A stretch of DNA of 64,000 bases from Archivesica marissinica (Eukaryota > Mollusca > Bivalvia > Venerida > Vesicomyidae): positions 51,256,557-51,320,556 of the forward strand of contig CM026395.1 in the NCBI GenBank assembly GCA_014843695.1. Direction: 5' to 3'. Both the position numbers and the translations under genes were made by a program. Under the pieces are notes generated by a model. The model searched no databases. It saw only the letters and a list, made by a program, of their open reading frames with translations, and was not told the DNA's origin. Shown here piece after piece: positions 34,425-48,800 of this stretch (positions are counted from its first letter, which is position 1; every line of letters starts with the position of its first letter).

Positions 34425-37400
34425 AACATCGTGTACTTCTCTATATGTCATACAGACCTTGTGTACTCCTCTATATGTCATACAGAACCTTGTGTATTCC
34501 TCTATATGCCATAGAACATTGTGTACTTCACTATATGTCATACAGAACATTGTGTACTTCTCTATATGTCATACAGAACCTTGTGTACTTCTCTATATGT
34601 CATACAGAACATCGTGTACTTCTCTATATGTCATACAGAACCGTGTGTACTTCTCTATATGTCATACAGAACCTTGTGTACTCCTCTATATGTCATACAG
34701 AACCTTGTGTATTCCTCTATATGCCATACAGAACATTGTGTACTTCACTATATGTCATACAGAACATTGTGTACTTCACTATATGTCATACAGAACATTG
34801 TGTACTTCTCTATATGTCATACAGATCATCATGTACTTCTCTATATGTCATACAGATCATCGTGTACTTCTCTTGATGTCATACAGAACCTTGTGTACTC
34901 CTCTATATGTCATACAGAACATTGTGTACTTCTCTATATGTCATACAGATCATCGTGTACTTCTCTATATGTCATACAGAACATTGTGTACTTCTCTATA
35001 TGTCATACAGAACATTGTGTACTTCTCTATATGTCATACAGATCATCATATACTTCTCTTTATGTCATACAGAACCTTGTGTACTTCTCTATATGTCATA
35101 CAGAACATTGTGTACTCCTCTATATGTCATACAGAACCTTGTGTACTCCTCTATATGTCATACAGAACATTGTGTACTTCTCTATATGTCATACAGATCA
35201 TTGTGTACTTCTCTTTATGTCATACAGAACCTTGTGTACTCCTCTATATGTCATACAGAACATTGTGTACTTCTCTATATGTCATACAGATCATTGTGTA
35301 CTTCTCTATATGTTATACAGAACATTGTGTACTTCTCTATATGTCAAACAGAACCTTGTGCTTCTCTATATGTCATACAGAACCTTGTGTACTCCTCTAT
35401 ATGTCATACAGAACCTTGTGTATTCCTCTATATGCCATACAGAACATTGTGTACTTCACTATATGTCATACAGACCATTGTGTACTTCTCTATATGTCAT
35501 ACAGAACATTGTGTACTTCTCTATATGTCATACAGATCATTGTGTACTTCTCTATATGTCATACAGAACCTTGTGTACTCCTCTATATGTCATACAGAAC
35601 ATTGTGTACTTCTCTATATGTCATACAGATCATTGTGTACTTCTCTATATGTCATACAGAACCTTGTGTACTTCTCTATATGTCATACAGAACCTTGTGT
35701 ACTTCTCTATATGTCATACAGAACATCGTGTACTTCTCTATATGTCATACAGAACATCGTGTACTTCTCTATATGTCATACAGAACATCGTGTACTTCTC
35801 TATATGTCATACAGAACATCGTGTACTTCTCTATATGTCATACAGAACATTGTGTACTTCTCTATATGTCATACAGAACATTGTGTACTTCTCTATATGT
35901 CATAAAGAACATTGTGTACTTCTCTATATGTCATACAGAACATCGTGTACTTCTCTATATGTCATACAGAACCTTGTGTATTCCTTTATATGCCATACAG
36001 AACCGTGTGTACTCCTCTATATGTCATACAGAACATTCTGTACTTCTCTATATGTCATACAGAACATCGTGTACTTCTCTATATGTCATACAGATCATTG
36101 TGTACTTCTCTATATGACATACAGATCATCGTGTACTTCTCTTGATGTCATACAGAACCTTGTGTACTCCTCTATATGTCATACAGAACATCGTGTACTT
36201 CTCTATATGTCATACAGAACCGTGTGTACTTCTCTATATGTCATACAGAACATTCTGTACTTCTCTATATGTCATATAGAACATAGTGTACTTCTCTATA
36301 TGTCATACAGAACCTTGTGTACTCCTCTATATGTCATACAGAACCTTGTGTATTCCTCTATATGCCATACAGAACATTGTGTACTTCACTATATGTCATA
36401 CAGAACATTGTGTACTTCTCTATATGTCATACAGATCATCGTGTACTTCTCTTTATGTCATACAGAACCTTGTGTACTCCTCTATATGTCATACAGAACA
36501 TTGTGTACTTCTCTATATGTCATACAGAACATTGTGTACTTCTCTATATGTCATACAGATCATCGTGTACTTCTCTATATGTCATACAGAACATTGTGTA
36601 CTTCTCTATATGTCATACAGAACATTGTGTACTTCTCTATATGTCATACAGAACATCGTGTACTTCTCTATATGTCATACAGAACCTTGTGTACTTCTCT
36701 ATATGTCATACAGAACCTTGTGTACTTCTCTATATGTCATACAGAACCTTGTGTACTTCTCTATATGTCATACAGAACTTGTGTACTTCTCTATATGTCA
36801 TACAGAACATTGTGTACTTCTCTATGTCATACAGACATTGTGTACTCTCTATATGTCATACAGAACCTGTGTACTTCTCTATATGTCATACAGAACATTG
36901 TGTACTTCTCTATATGTCATACAGATCATTGTGTACTTCTCTATATGTCATACAGATCATCGTGTACTTCTCTATATGTCATACAGAACCTTGTGTACTT
37001 CTCTATATGTCATACAGAACCTTGTGTACTCCTCTATATGTCATACAGAACCTTGTGTACTCCTCTATATGTCATACAGAACATTGTGTACTTCTCTATA
37101 TGTCATACAGAACATCGTGTACTTCTCTATATGTCATACAGAACCTTGTGTACTCCTCTATATGTCATACAGAACATTGTGTACTTCTCTATATGTCATA
37201 CAGAACATGTGTACTTCTCTATATGTCATACAGACTTGTGTACTCCTCTATATGTCATACAGAACATTGTGTACTTCTCTATATGTCATACAGATCATTG
37301 TGTACTTCTCTATATGTTATACAGAACATTGTGTACTTCTCTATATGTCAAACAGAACCTTGTGCTTCTCTATATGTCATACAGAACCTTGTGTACTCCT

Positions 37401-40400
37401 CTATATGTCATACAGAACCTTGTGTATTCCTCTATATGCCATACAGAACATTGTGTACTTCACTATATGTCATACAGACCATTGTGTACTTCTCTATATG
37501 TCATACAGATCATTGTGTACTTCTCTTTATGTCATACAGAACCTTGTGTACTCCTCTATATGTCATACAGAACCTTGTGTACTCCTCTATATGTCATACA
37601 GAACATTGTGTACTTCTCTATATGTCATACAGATCATTGTGTACTTCTCTATATGTCATACAGAACCTTGTGTACTTCACTATATGTCATACAGAACCTT
37701 GTGTACTTCTCTATATGTCATACAGAACATCGTGTACTTCTCTATATGTCATACAGAACATCGTGTACTTCTCTATATGTCATACAGAACATCGTGTACT
37801 TCTCTATATGTCATACAGAACATCGTGTACTTCTCTATATGTCATACAGAACATTGTGTACTTCTCTATATGTCATACAGAACATTGTGTACTTCTCTAT
37901 ATGTCATACAGAACATCGTGTACTTCTCTATATGTCATACAGAACCTTGTGTATTCCTTTATATGCCATACAGAACCGTGTGTACTCCTCTATATGTCAT
38001 ACAGAACATTCTGTACTTCTCTATATGTCATACAGAACATCGTGTACTTCTCTATATGTCATACAGAACATTGTGTACTTCTCTATATGTCATACAAAAC
38101 AGTGTGTACTTCTCTATATGTCATACAGATCATCGTGTACTTCTCTTTATGTCAAACAGAACACTGTGTACTTCTCTTTATGTCATACAGAACATTGTGT
38201 ACTTCTCTATATGTCATACAGAACATCGTGTACTTCTCTATATGTCATACAGAACCTTGTGTACTTCTCTATATGTCATACAGAACCTTGTGTACTTCTC
38301 TATATGTCATACAGAACATCGTGTACTTCTCTATATGTCATACAGAACCTTGTGTACTTCTCTATATGTCATACAGAACATCGTGTACTTCTCTATATGT
38401 CATACAGATCATCGTGTACTTCTCTATATGTCATACAGATCATCGTGTACTTCTCTATATGTCATACAGATCATCATATACTTCTCTTTATGTCATACAG
38501 AACCTTGTGTACTTCTCTATATGTCATACAGAACCTTGTGTACTCCTCTATATGTCATACAGAACCTTGTGTACTCCTCTATATGTCATACAGAACATTC
38601 TGTACTTCTCTATATGTCATATAGAACATCGTGTACTTCTCTATATGTCATACAGACGCTTGTGTACTCCTCTATATGTCATACAGAACATTGTGTACTT
38701 CTCTATATGTCATGCAGATCATTGTGTACTTCTCTATATGTTATACAGAACATTGTGTACTTCTCTATATGTCAAACAGAACCTTGTGCTTCTCTATATG
38801 TCATACAGAACCTTGTGTACTCCTCTATATGTCATACAGAACCTTGTGTATTCCTCTATATGCCATACAGAACATTGTGTACTTCACTATATGTCATACA
38901 GACCATTGTGTACTTCTCTATATGTCATACAGATCATTGTGTACTTCTCTTTATGTCATACAGAACCTTGTGTACTCCTCTATATGTCATACAGAACCTT
39001 GTGTACTCCTCTATATGTCATACAGAACATTGTGTACTTCTCTATATGTCATACAGATCATTGTGTACTTCTCTATATGTCATACAGAACCTTGTGTACT
39101 TCACTATATGTCATACAGAACCTTGTGTACTTCTCTATATGTCATACAGAACATCGTGTACTTCTCTATATGTCATACAGAACATCGTGTACTTCTCTAT
39201 ATGTCATACAGAACATCGTGTACTTCTCTATATGTCATACAGAACATCGTGTACTTCTCTATATGTCATACAGAACATTGTGTACTTCTCTATATGTCAT
39301 ATAGAACATTGTGTACTTCTCTATATGTCATAAAGAACATTGTGTACTTCTCTATATGTCATACAGAACATCGTGTACTTCTCTATATGTCATACAGAAC
39401 CTTGTGTATTCCTTTATATGCCATACAGAACCGTGTGTACTCCTCTATATGTCATACAGAACATTCTGTACTTCTCTATATGTCATACAGAACATCGTGT
39501 ACTTCTCTATATGTCATACAGATCATCGTGTACTTCTCTATATGACATACAGATCATCGTGTACTTCTCTTGATGTCATACAGAACCTTGTGTACTCCTC
39601 TATATGTCATACAGAACATTGTGTACTTCTCTATATGTCATACAGATCATCGTGTACTTCTCTATATGTCATACAGAACATTGTGTACTTCTCTATATGT
39701 CATACAGAACATTGTGTACTTCTCTATATGTCATACAGAACATCGTGTACTTCTCTATATGTCAAACAGAACCTTATGTACTCCTCTATATGTCATACAG
39801 AACCTTGTGTATTCCTCTATATGCCATACAGAACCTTGTGTACTCCTCTATATGTCATACAGAACATTCTGTACTTCTCTATATGTCATAAAGAACATCG
39901 TGTACTTCTCTATATGTCATACAGAACCTTGTGTACTTCTCTATATGTCATACAGAACATTCTGTACTTCTCTATATTTCATACAGAACATTGTGTACCT
40001 CTCTATATGTCATACAGATCATCATGTACTTCTCTTTATGTCAAACAGAACACTGTGTACTTCTCTTTATGTCATACAGAACATTGTGTACTTCTCTATA
40101 TGTCATACAGAACATCGTGTACTTCTCTATATGTCATACAGAACCTTGTGTACTTCTCTATATGTCATACAGAACATCGTGTACTTCTCTATATGTCATA
40201 CAGAACCGTGTGTACTTCTCTATATGTCATACAGAACATTGTGTACTTCTCTATATGTCATATAGAACATCGTGTACTTCTCTATATGTCATACAGATCA
40301 TCGTGTACTTCTCTATATGTCATACAGAACATTGTGTACTTCTCTTTATGTCATACAGAACATTGTGTACTTCTCTATATGTCATACAGAACATTGTGTA

Positions 40401-41191
40401 CTTCTCTATATGTCATAAAGAACATTGTGTACTTCTCTATATGTCATACAGAACATCGTATACTTCTCTATATGTCATACAGAACCTTGTGTATTCCTTT
40501 ATATGCCATACAGAACCGTGTGTACTCCTCTATATGTCATACAGAACATCATGTACTTCTCTATATGTCATACAGAACATTGTGAACTTCTCTATATTTC
40601 ATACAGAACATTGTGTACTTCTCTATATGTCATACAGAACACTGTGTACTTCTCTATATGTCATACAGAACATTGTACACTCCTCTATATGTCATACAGA
40701 ACATCGTGTACTTCTCTATATGTCATACAGATCATCGTGTACTTCTCTATATGCCATACAGAACCTTGTGTACTCCTCTATATGTCATACAGAACATTCT
40801 GTACTTCTCTATATGTCATAAAGAACATCGTGTACTTCTCTATATGTCATACAGATCCTTGTGTACTTCTCTATATGTCATACAGAACATTCTGTACTTC
40901 TCTATATGTCAGTGTGTACTTCACTATATGCCATACAGAACAGTGTGTACTTCACTATATGTCATACAGATCATCGTGTACTTCTCTATATGTCATACAG
41001 TTCATTGTGTACTCTATATATGTCAAACAGAACCGTGTATACTCCTCTATATGTCATACAGAACCTTGTGTACTCCTTTATATGTCATACAGAACCTTGT
41101 GTACTTCTCTATATGTCATACAGAACATTGTGTACTTCTCTATATGTCATACAGAACATTGTGTACTTCTCTATATGTCATACAGATCATC

Positions 41192-41650
41192 ATGTACTTC
41201 TCTATATGTCATACAGAACCTTGTGTACTCCTCTATATGTCATACAGAACCTTGTGTATTCCTCTATATGCCATACAGAACCGTGTGTACTCCTCTATTT
41301 GTCATACAGAACATTCTGTACTTCTCTATATGTCATACAGAACATCGTGTACTTCTCTATATGTCATACAGATCATCGTGTACTTCTCTTGATGTCATAC
41401 AGAACCTTGTGTACTCCTCTATATGTCAAACAGAACATTGTGTACTTCTCTATATGTCATACAGATCATCGTGTACTTCTCTATATGTCATACAGAACAT
41501 CGTGTACTTCTCTATATGTCATACAGAACATTGTGTACTTCTCTATATGTCATACAGAACAGTGTGTACTTCTCAATATGTCATACAGATCATCGTGTAC
41601 TTCTCTATATGTCATACAGAACATTCTGTACTTCTCTATATGTCATATAG
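41192..41650. repeat. Recurrent satellite block, copy 2
   Basis: Same order of variant units as 33,966-34,424, displaced by 7,226 bp. It differs at a few bases, for example cctctatttgtca. Confidence 0.8.
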
Positions 41651-44150
41651 AACATCGTGTACTTCTCTATATGTCATACAGACGCTTGTGTACTCCTCTA
41701 TATGTCATACAGAACCTTGTGTATTCCTCTATATGCCATACAGAACATTGTGTACTTCACTATATGTCATACAGAACATTGTGTACTTCTCTATATGTCA
41801 TACAGAACCTTGTGTACTTCTCTATATGTCATACAGAACATTGTGTACTTCTCTATATGTCATACAGAACCTTGTGTACTTCTCTATATGTCATACAGAA
41901 CATTGTGTACTTCTCTATATGTCATACAGAACATCGTGTACTTCTCTATATGTCATACAGAACCTTGTGTACTCCTCTATATGTCATACAGAACATTGTG
42001 TACTTCTCTATATGTCATACAGAACATCGTGTACTTCTCTATATGTCATACAGAACATTGTGTACTTCTCTATATGTCATACAGAACATTGTGTACTTCT
42101 CTATATGTCATACAGAACTTGTGTACTTCTCTATATGTCATACAGAACATTGTGTACTTCTCTATATGTCATACAGAACATTGTGTACTTCTCTATATGT
42201 CATACAGAACATCGTGTACTTCTCTATATGTCATACAGAACATTGTGTACTTCTCTATATGTCATACAGAACATTGTGTACTCCTCTATATGTCATACAG
42301 AACCTTGTGTACTTCTCTATATGTCATACAGAACATTGTGTACTTCTCTATATGTCATACAGAACCTTGTGTACTTCTCTATATGTCATACAGAACATTG
42401 TGTACTTCTCTATATGTCATACAGAACATTGTGTACTTCTCTATATGTCATACAGAACATCGTGTACTTCTCTATATGTCATACAGAACATTGTGTACTT
42501 CTCTTTATGTCATACAGAACATTGTGTACTTCTCTATATGTCATACAGAACATTGTGTACTTCTCTATATGTCATAAAGAACATTGTGTACTTCTCTATA
42601 TGTCATACAGAACATCGTGTACTTCTCTATATGTCATACAGAACCTTGTGTATTCCTTTATATGCCATACAGAACCGTGTGTACTCCTCTATATGTCATA
42701 CAGAACATTCTGTACTTCTCTATATGTCATACAGAACATCGTGTACTTCTCTATATGTCATACAGATCATTGTGTACTTCTCTATATGACATACAGATCA
42801 TCGTGTACTTCTCTTGATGTCATACAGAACCTTGTGTACTCCTCTATATGTCATACAGAACATCGTGTACTTCTCTATATGTCATACAGAACCGTGTGTA
42901 CTTCTCTATATATCATACAGAACATTCTGTACTTCTCTATATGTCATATAGAACATAGTGTACTTCTCTATATGTCATACAGAACCTTGTGTGCTCCTCT
43001 ATATGTCATACAGAACCTTGTGTATTCCTCTATATGCCATACAGAACATTGTGTACTTCACTATATGTCATACAGAACATTGTGTACTTCACTATATGTC
43101 ATACAGATCATCGTGTACTTCTCTTGATGTCATACAGAACCTTGTGTACTCCTCTATATGTCATACAGAACATTGTGTACTTCTCTATATGTCATACAGA
43201 TCATCGTGTACTTCTCTATATGTCATACAGAACATTGTGTACTCCTCTATATGTCATACAGAACCTTGTGTACTCCTCTATATGTCATACAGAACCTTGT
43301 GTACTTTTGTACTTCTCTATATGTCATACAGAACATTGTGTACTTCTCTATATGTCATACAGAACCTTGTGTACTTCTCTATATGTCATACAGAACTTGT
43401 ACTTCTCTAATTATACAGAACTTGTGTACTTCTCTATATGTCATACAGATCATCGTGTACTTCTCTTATGTCATACAGAACACTGTGTACTTCTCTATAT
43501 GTCATACAGAACATTGTGTACTTCTCTATATGTCATACAGAACATCGTGTACTTCTCTATATGTCATACAGAACCTTGTGTACTTCTCTATATGTCATAC
43601 AGAACATTGTGTACTTCTCTATATGTCATACAGAACATCGTGTACTTCTCTATATGTCATACAGAACCTTGTGTACTTCTCTATATGTCATACAGATCAT
43701 TGTGTACTTCTCTATATGTCATACAGATCTTGTGTATTTCTCTATATGTCATACAGAACATTGTGTACTTCTCTTTATGTCATACAGAACATTGTGTACT
43801 TCTCTATATGTCATACAGAACATTGTGTACTTCTCTATATGTCATACAGAACATTGTGTACTTCTCTATATGTCATACAGAACATCGTGTACTTCTCTAT
43901 ATGTCATACAGAACCTTGTGTACTTCTCTATATGTCATACAGATCCTTGTGTACTTCTCTATATGTCATACAGAATCTTGTGTATTCCTCTATATGTCAT
44001 ACAGAACATTGTGTACTTCTCTTTATGTCATACAGAACATTGTGTACTTCTCTATATGTCATACAGATCATTGTGTACTTCTCTATATGTCATACAGAAC
44101 ATTGTGTACTTCTCTATATGTCATACAGAACTCGTGTACTTCTCTATATG

Positions 44151-44249
44151 TCTGGTGTGTTTTTTTTGTTGTGTTTTTTTGTTGTTGGTGTTTTTTTGTT
44201 GTTGTGTTTTTTTGTTGTTGTGTTTTTTTGTTGTTGTGTTTTTTTGTTG
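44151..44249. repeat. T-rich 16-bp repeat inserted in the satellite
   Basis: About six irregular copies of gttgttgtgttttttt replace part of one 31-bp unit: the left side stops at ctctatatgtc and the right side resumes at acattgtgtacttc. It is the only non-satellite sequence within the assembled array. It could be the A-rich tail of a minus-strand retro-insertion, a microsatellite expansion, or a sequencing artefact near the assembly gap. Confidence 0.8.
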
Positions 44250-44849
44250 ACATTGTGTACTTCTCTATATTCATACAGATCATCGTGTACTTTTCTATAT
44301 GTCAAACAGAACCTTGTGTACTTCTCTATATGTCATACAGAACCTTGTGTACTCCTATATATGTCATACAGAACCGTGTGTACTCCTCTATATGTCATAC
44401 AGAGCCTTGTGTACTCCTTTATATGTCATACAGAACATTGTGTACTCCTCTATGTCATACAGATCATTGTGTACTCCTATATATGTCATACAGAACCGTG
44501 TGTACTCCTTTATATGTCATACAGAACATCATGTACTTCTCTATATGTCATACAGAACATTGTGAACTTCTCTATATTTCATACAGAACATTGTGTACTT
44601 CTCTATATGTCATACAGAACATTGTGTACTTCTCTATATGTCATAAAGAACATTGTGTACTTCTCTATATGTCATACAGAACATCGTGTACTTCTCTATA
44701 TGTCATACAGATCATTGTGTATTTCTTTATATGCCATACAGAACCGTGTGTACTCCTCTATTTGTCATACAGAACATTCTGTACTTCTCTATATGTCATA
44801 CAGAACATCGTGTACTTCTCTATATGTCATACCGATCATCGTGTACTTC
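44250..44849. repeat. 31-bp satellite array, segment between insert and gap
   Basis: Same unit and orientation as the left segment, with many actcctatata and tgaacttc variants. Several units lack two or more bases (for example ctcctctatgtcatacag). Confidence 0.95.
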
Positions 44850-45849
44850 NNNNNNNNNNNNNNNNNNNNNNNNNNNNNNNNNNNNNNNNNNNNNNNNNNN
44901 NNNNNNNNNNNNNNNNNNNNNNNNNNNNNNNNNNNNNNNNNNNNNNNNNNNNNNNNNNNNNNNNNNNNNNNNNNNNNNNNNNNNNNNNNNNNNNNNNNNN
45001 NNNNNNNNNNNNNNNNNNNNNNNNNNNNNNNNNNNNNNNNNNNNNNNNNNNNNNNNNNNNNNNNNNNNNNNNNNNNNNNNNNNNNNNNNNNNNNNNNNNN
45101 NNNNNNNNNNNNNNNNNNNNNNNNNNNNNNNNNNNNNNNNNNNNNNNNNNNNNNNNNNNNNNNNNNNNNNNNNNNNNNNNNNNNNNNNNNNNNNNNNNNN
45201 NNNNNNNNNNNNNNNNNNNNNNNNNNNNNNNNNNNNNNNNNNNNNNNNNNNNNNNNNNNNNNNNNNNNNNNNNNNNNNNNNNNNNNNNNNNNNNNNNNNN
45301 NNNNNNNNNNNNNNNNNNNNNNNNNNNNNNNNNNNNNNNNNNNNNNNNNNNNNNNNNNNNNNNNNNNNNNNNNNNNNNNNNNNNNNNNNNNNNNNNNNNN
45401 NNNNNNNNNNNNNNNNNNNNNNNNNNNNNNNNNNNNNNNNNNNNNNNNNNNNNNNNNNNNNNNNNNNNNNNNNNNNNNNNNNNNNNNNNNNNNNNNNNNN
45501 NNNNNNNNNNNNNNNNNNNNNNNNNNNNNNNNNNNNNNNNNNNNNNNNNNNNNNNNNNNNNNNNNNNNNNNNNNNNNNNNNNNNNNNNNNNNNNNNNNNN
45601 NNNNNNNNNNNNNNNNNNNNNNNNNNNNNNNNNNNNNNNNNNNNNNNNNNNNNNNNNNNNNNNNNNNNNNNNNNNNNNNNNNNNNNNNNNNNNNNNNNNN
45701 NNNNNNNNNNNNNNNNNNNNNNNNNNNNNNNNNNNNNNNNNNNNNNNNNNNNNNNNNNNNNNNNNNNNNNNNNNNNNNNNNNNNNNNNNNNNNNNNNNNN
45801 NNNNNNNNNNNNNNNNNNNNNNNNNNNNNNNNNNNNNNNNNNNNNNNNN
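44850..45849. other. Assembly gap (exactly 1,000 N)
   Basis: A run of exactly 1,000 N with the 31-bp satellite on both sides in the same orientation. The round number indicates a placeholder of unknown true length. Confidence 0.99.
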
Positions 45850-48800
45850 TGTGTACTTCTCTATATGTCATACAGAACCTTGTGTACTTCTCTATATGTC
45901 ATACAGAACCTTGTGTACTTATCTATATGTCATATAGAACATTGTGTACTTCTCTATATGTCATACAGAACATTGTGTACTTCTCTATATGTCATACAGA
46001 TCATTGTGTACTTCTCTATATGTCATACAGAACATTGTGTACTTCTCTATATGTCATACAGAACCTTGTGTACTTCTCTATATGTCATACAGATCATTGT
46101 GTACTTCTCTATATGTCATACAGAACCTTGTGTACTCCTCTATATGTCATACAGAACCTTGTGTATTCCTCTATATGCCATACAGAACATTGTGTACTTC
46201 ACTATATGTCATACAGAACATTGTGTACTTCTCTATATGTCATACAGATCATTGTGTACTTCTCTTTATGTCATACAGAACCTTGTGTACTCCTCTATAT
46301 GTCATACAGAACCTTGTGTACTCCTCTATATGTCATACAGAACATTGTGTACTTCTCTATATGTCATACAGAACATTGTGTACTTCTCTATATGTCATAC
46401 AGATCATTGTGTACTTCTCTATATGTCATACAGAACCTTGTGTACTTCTCTATATGTCATACAGAACATTGTGTACTTCTCTATATGTCATACAGAACAT
46501 CGTGTACTTCTCTATATGTCATACAGAACATTGTGTACTTCTCTATATGTCATACAGAACATTGTGTACTTCTCTATATGTCATACAGAACAGTGTGTAC
46601 TTCTCAATATGTCATACAGATCATCGTGTACTTCTCTATATGTCATACAGAACATTCTGTACTTCTCTATATGTCATATAGAACATCGTGTACTTCTCTA
46701 TATGTCATACAGACACTTGTGTACTCCTCTATATGTCATACAGAACCTTGTGTATTCCTCTATATGCCATTAAGAACATTGTGTACTTCACTATATGTCA
46801 TACAGAACATTGTGTACTTCTCTATATGTCATACAGAACCTTGTGTACTTCTCTATATATCATACAGAACATCGTGTACTTCTCTATATGTCATACAGAA
46901 CCGTGTGTACTTCTCTATATGTCATACAGAACCTTGTGTACTTCTCTATATGTCATACAGAACATTGTGTACTCCTCTATATGTCATACAGAACATTGTG
47001 TACTTCTCTATATGTCATACAGATCATTGTGTACTTCTCTTTATGTCATACAGAACCTTGTGTACTCCTCTATATGTCATACAGAACATTGTGTACTTCT
47101 CTATATGTCATGCAGATCATTGTGTACTTCTCTATATGTTATACAGAACATTGTGTACTTCTCTATATGTCAAACAGAACCTTGTGTACTTCTCTATATG
47201 TCATACAGAACATCGTGTACTTCTCTATATGTCATACAGAACCTTGTGTACTTCTCTATATGTCATACAGAACCTTGTGTACTTCTCTATATGTCATACA
47301 GACATTTACTTCCTTATGTCATAAGAACATTGTGTACTTCTCTATATGTCATACAGAACCTTGTGTACTTCTCTATATGTCATACAGAACATTCTGTACT
47401 TCTCTATATGTCATATAGAACATCGTGTACTTCTCTATATGTCATACAGAACCTTGTGTACTTCTCTATATGTCATACAGAACCTTGTGTACTTCTCTAT
47501 ATGTCATACAGAACATTGTGTACTTCTCTATATGTCATACAGAACATTGTGTACTTCTCTATATGTCATACAGAACATTGTGTACTTCTCTATATGTCAT
47601 ACAGAACATTCTGTACTTCTCTATATGTCATACAGAACATTGTGTACTTCTCTATATGTCATACAGAACCTTGTGTACTTCTCTATATGTCATACAGAAC
47701 ATTGTGTACTTCTCTATATGTCATACAGACCCTTGTGTACTCCTCTATATGTCATACAGAACCTTGTGTATTCCTCTATATGCCATACAGAACATTGTGT
47801 ACTTCACTATATGTCATACAGAACATTGTGTACTTCTCTATATGTCATACAGATCATTGTGTACTTCTCTTTATGTCATACAGAACCTTGTGTACTCCTC
47901 TATATGTCATACAGAACCTTGTGTACTCCTCTATATGTCATACAGAACATTGTGTACTTCTCTATATGTCATACAGAACATTGTGTACTTCTCTATATGT
48001 CATACAGAACATTGTGTACTTCTCTATATGTCATACAGAACATTGTGTACTTCTCTATATGTCATACAGACAGTGTACTTCTCATATGTCATACAGATCA
48101 TCGTGTACTTCTCTATATGTCATACAGAACATTGTGTACTTCTCTATATGTCATACAGAACCTTGTGTACTTCTCTATATGTCATACAGACCTTGTGTAC
48201 TCCTCTATATGTCATACAGAACCTTGTGTATTCCTCTATATGCCATACAGAACCTTGTGTACTCCTCTATATGTCATACAGAACATTGTGTACTTCTCTA
48301 TATGTCATACAGAACATCGTGTACTTCTCTATATGTCATACAGAACCTTGTGTACTTCTCTATATGTCATACAGACCATTGTGTACTCCTCTATAGTCAT
48401 ACAGAACAGTGTATACTTCTCTATATGTCATACAGAACATGTGTACTTCTCTATATGTCATACAGAACCTTGTGTACTTCTCTATATGTCAAACAGAATA
48501 TTCTGTACTTCTCTATATGTCATATAGAACATCGTGTACTTCTCTATATGTCATACAGAACCTTGTGTACTTCTCTATATGTCATACAGAACCTTGTGTA
48601 CTTCTCTATATGTCATACAGAACACCGTGTACTTCTCTATATGTCATACAGAACCTTGTGTACTTCTCTATATGTCATACAGAACATTCTGTACTTCTCT
48701 ATATGTCATATAGAACATCGTGTACTTCTCTATATGTCATACAGACCCTTATGTACTCATCTATATGTCATACAGAACCTTGTGCATTCCTCTATATGCC

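Larger units (their letters stand above)
18735..44150. repeat. 31-bp satellite array, left segment
   Basis: The unit is tacagaacattgtgtacttc plus tctatatgtca, always in the same orientation. The first units (18,735-18,790) are more diverged. Variation is concentrated in a few positions: gaacattg, gaaccttg, gatcatcg, gaacatcg, gaacattc or gaaccgtg; acttctc, actcctc, attcctc or acttcac; atgtca, atgcca or atggca. No plus-strand frame of the unit contains a stop, so all three frames remain open for hundreds to thousands of codons. Frames end mainly where a variant such as catatagaac creates TAG. None of these frames should be called a protein. Confidence 0.98.
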
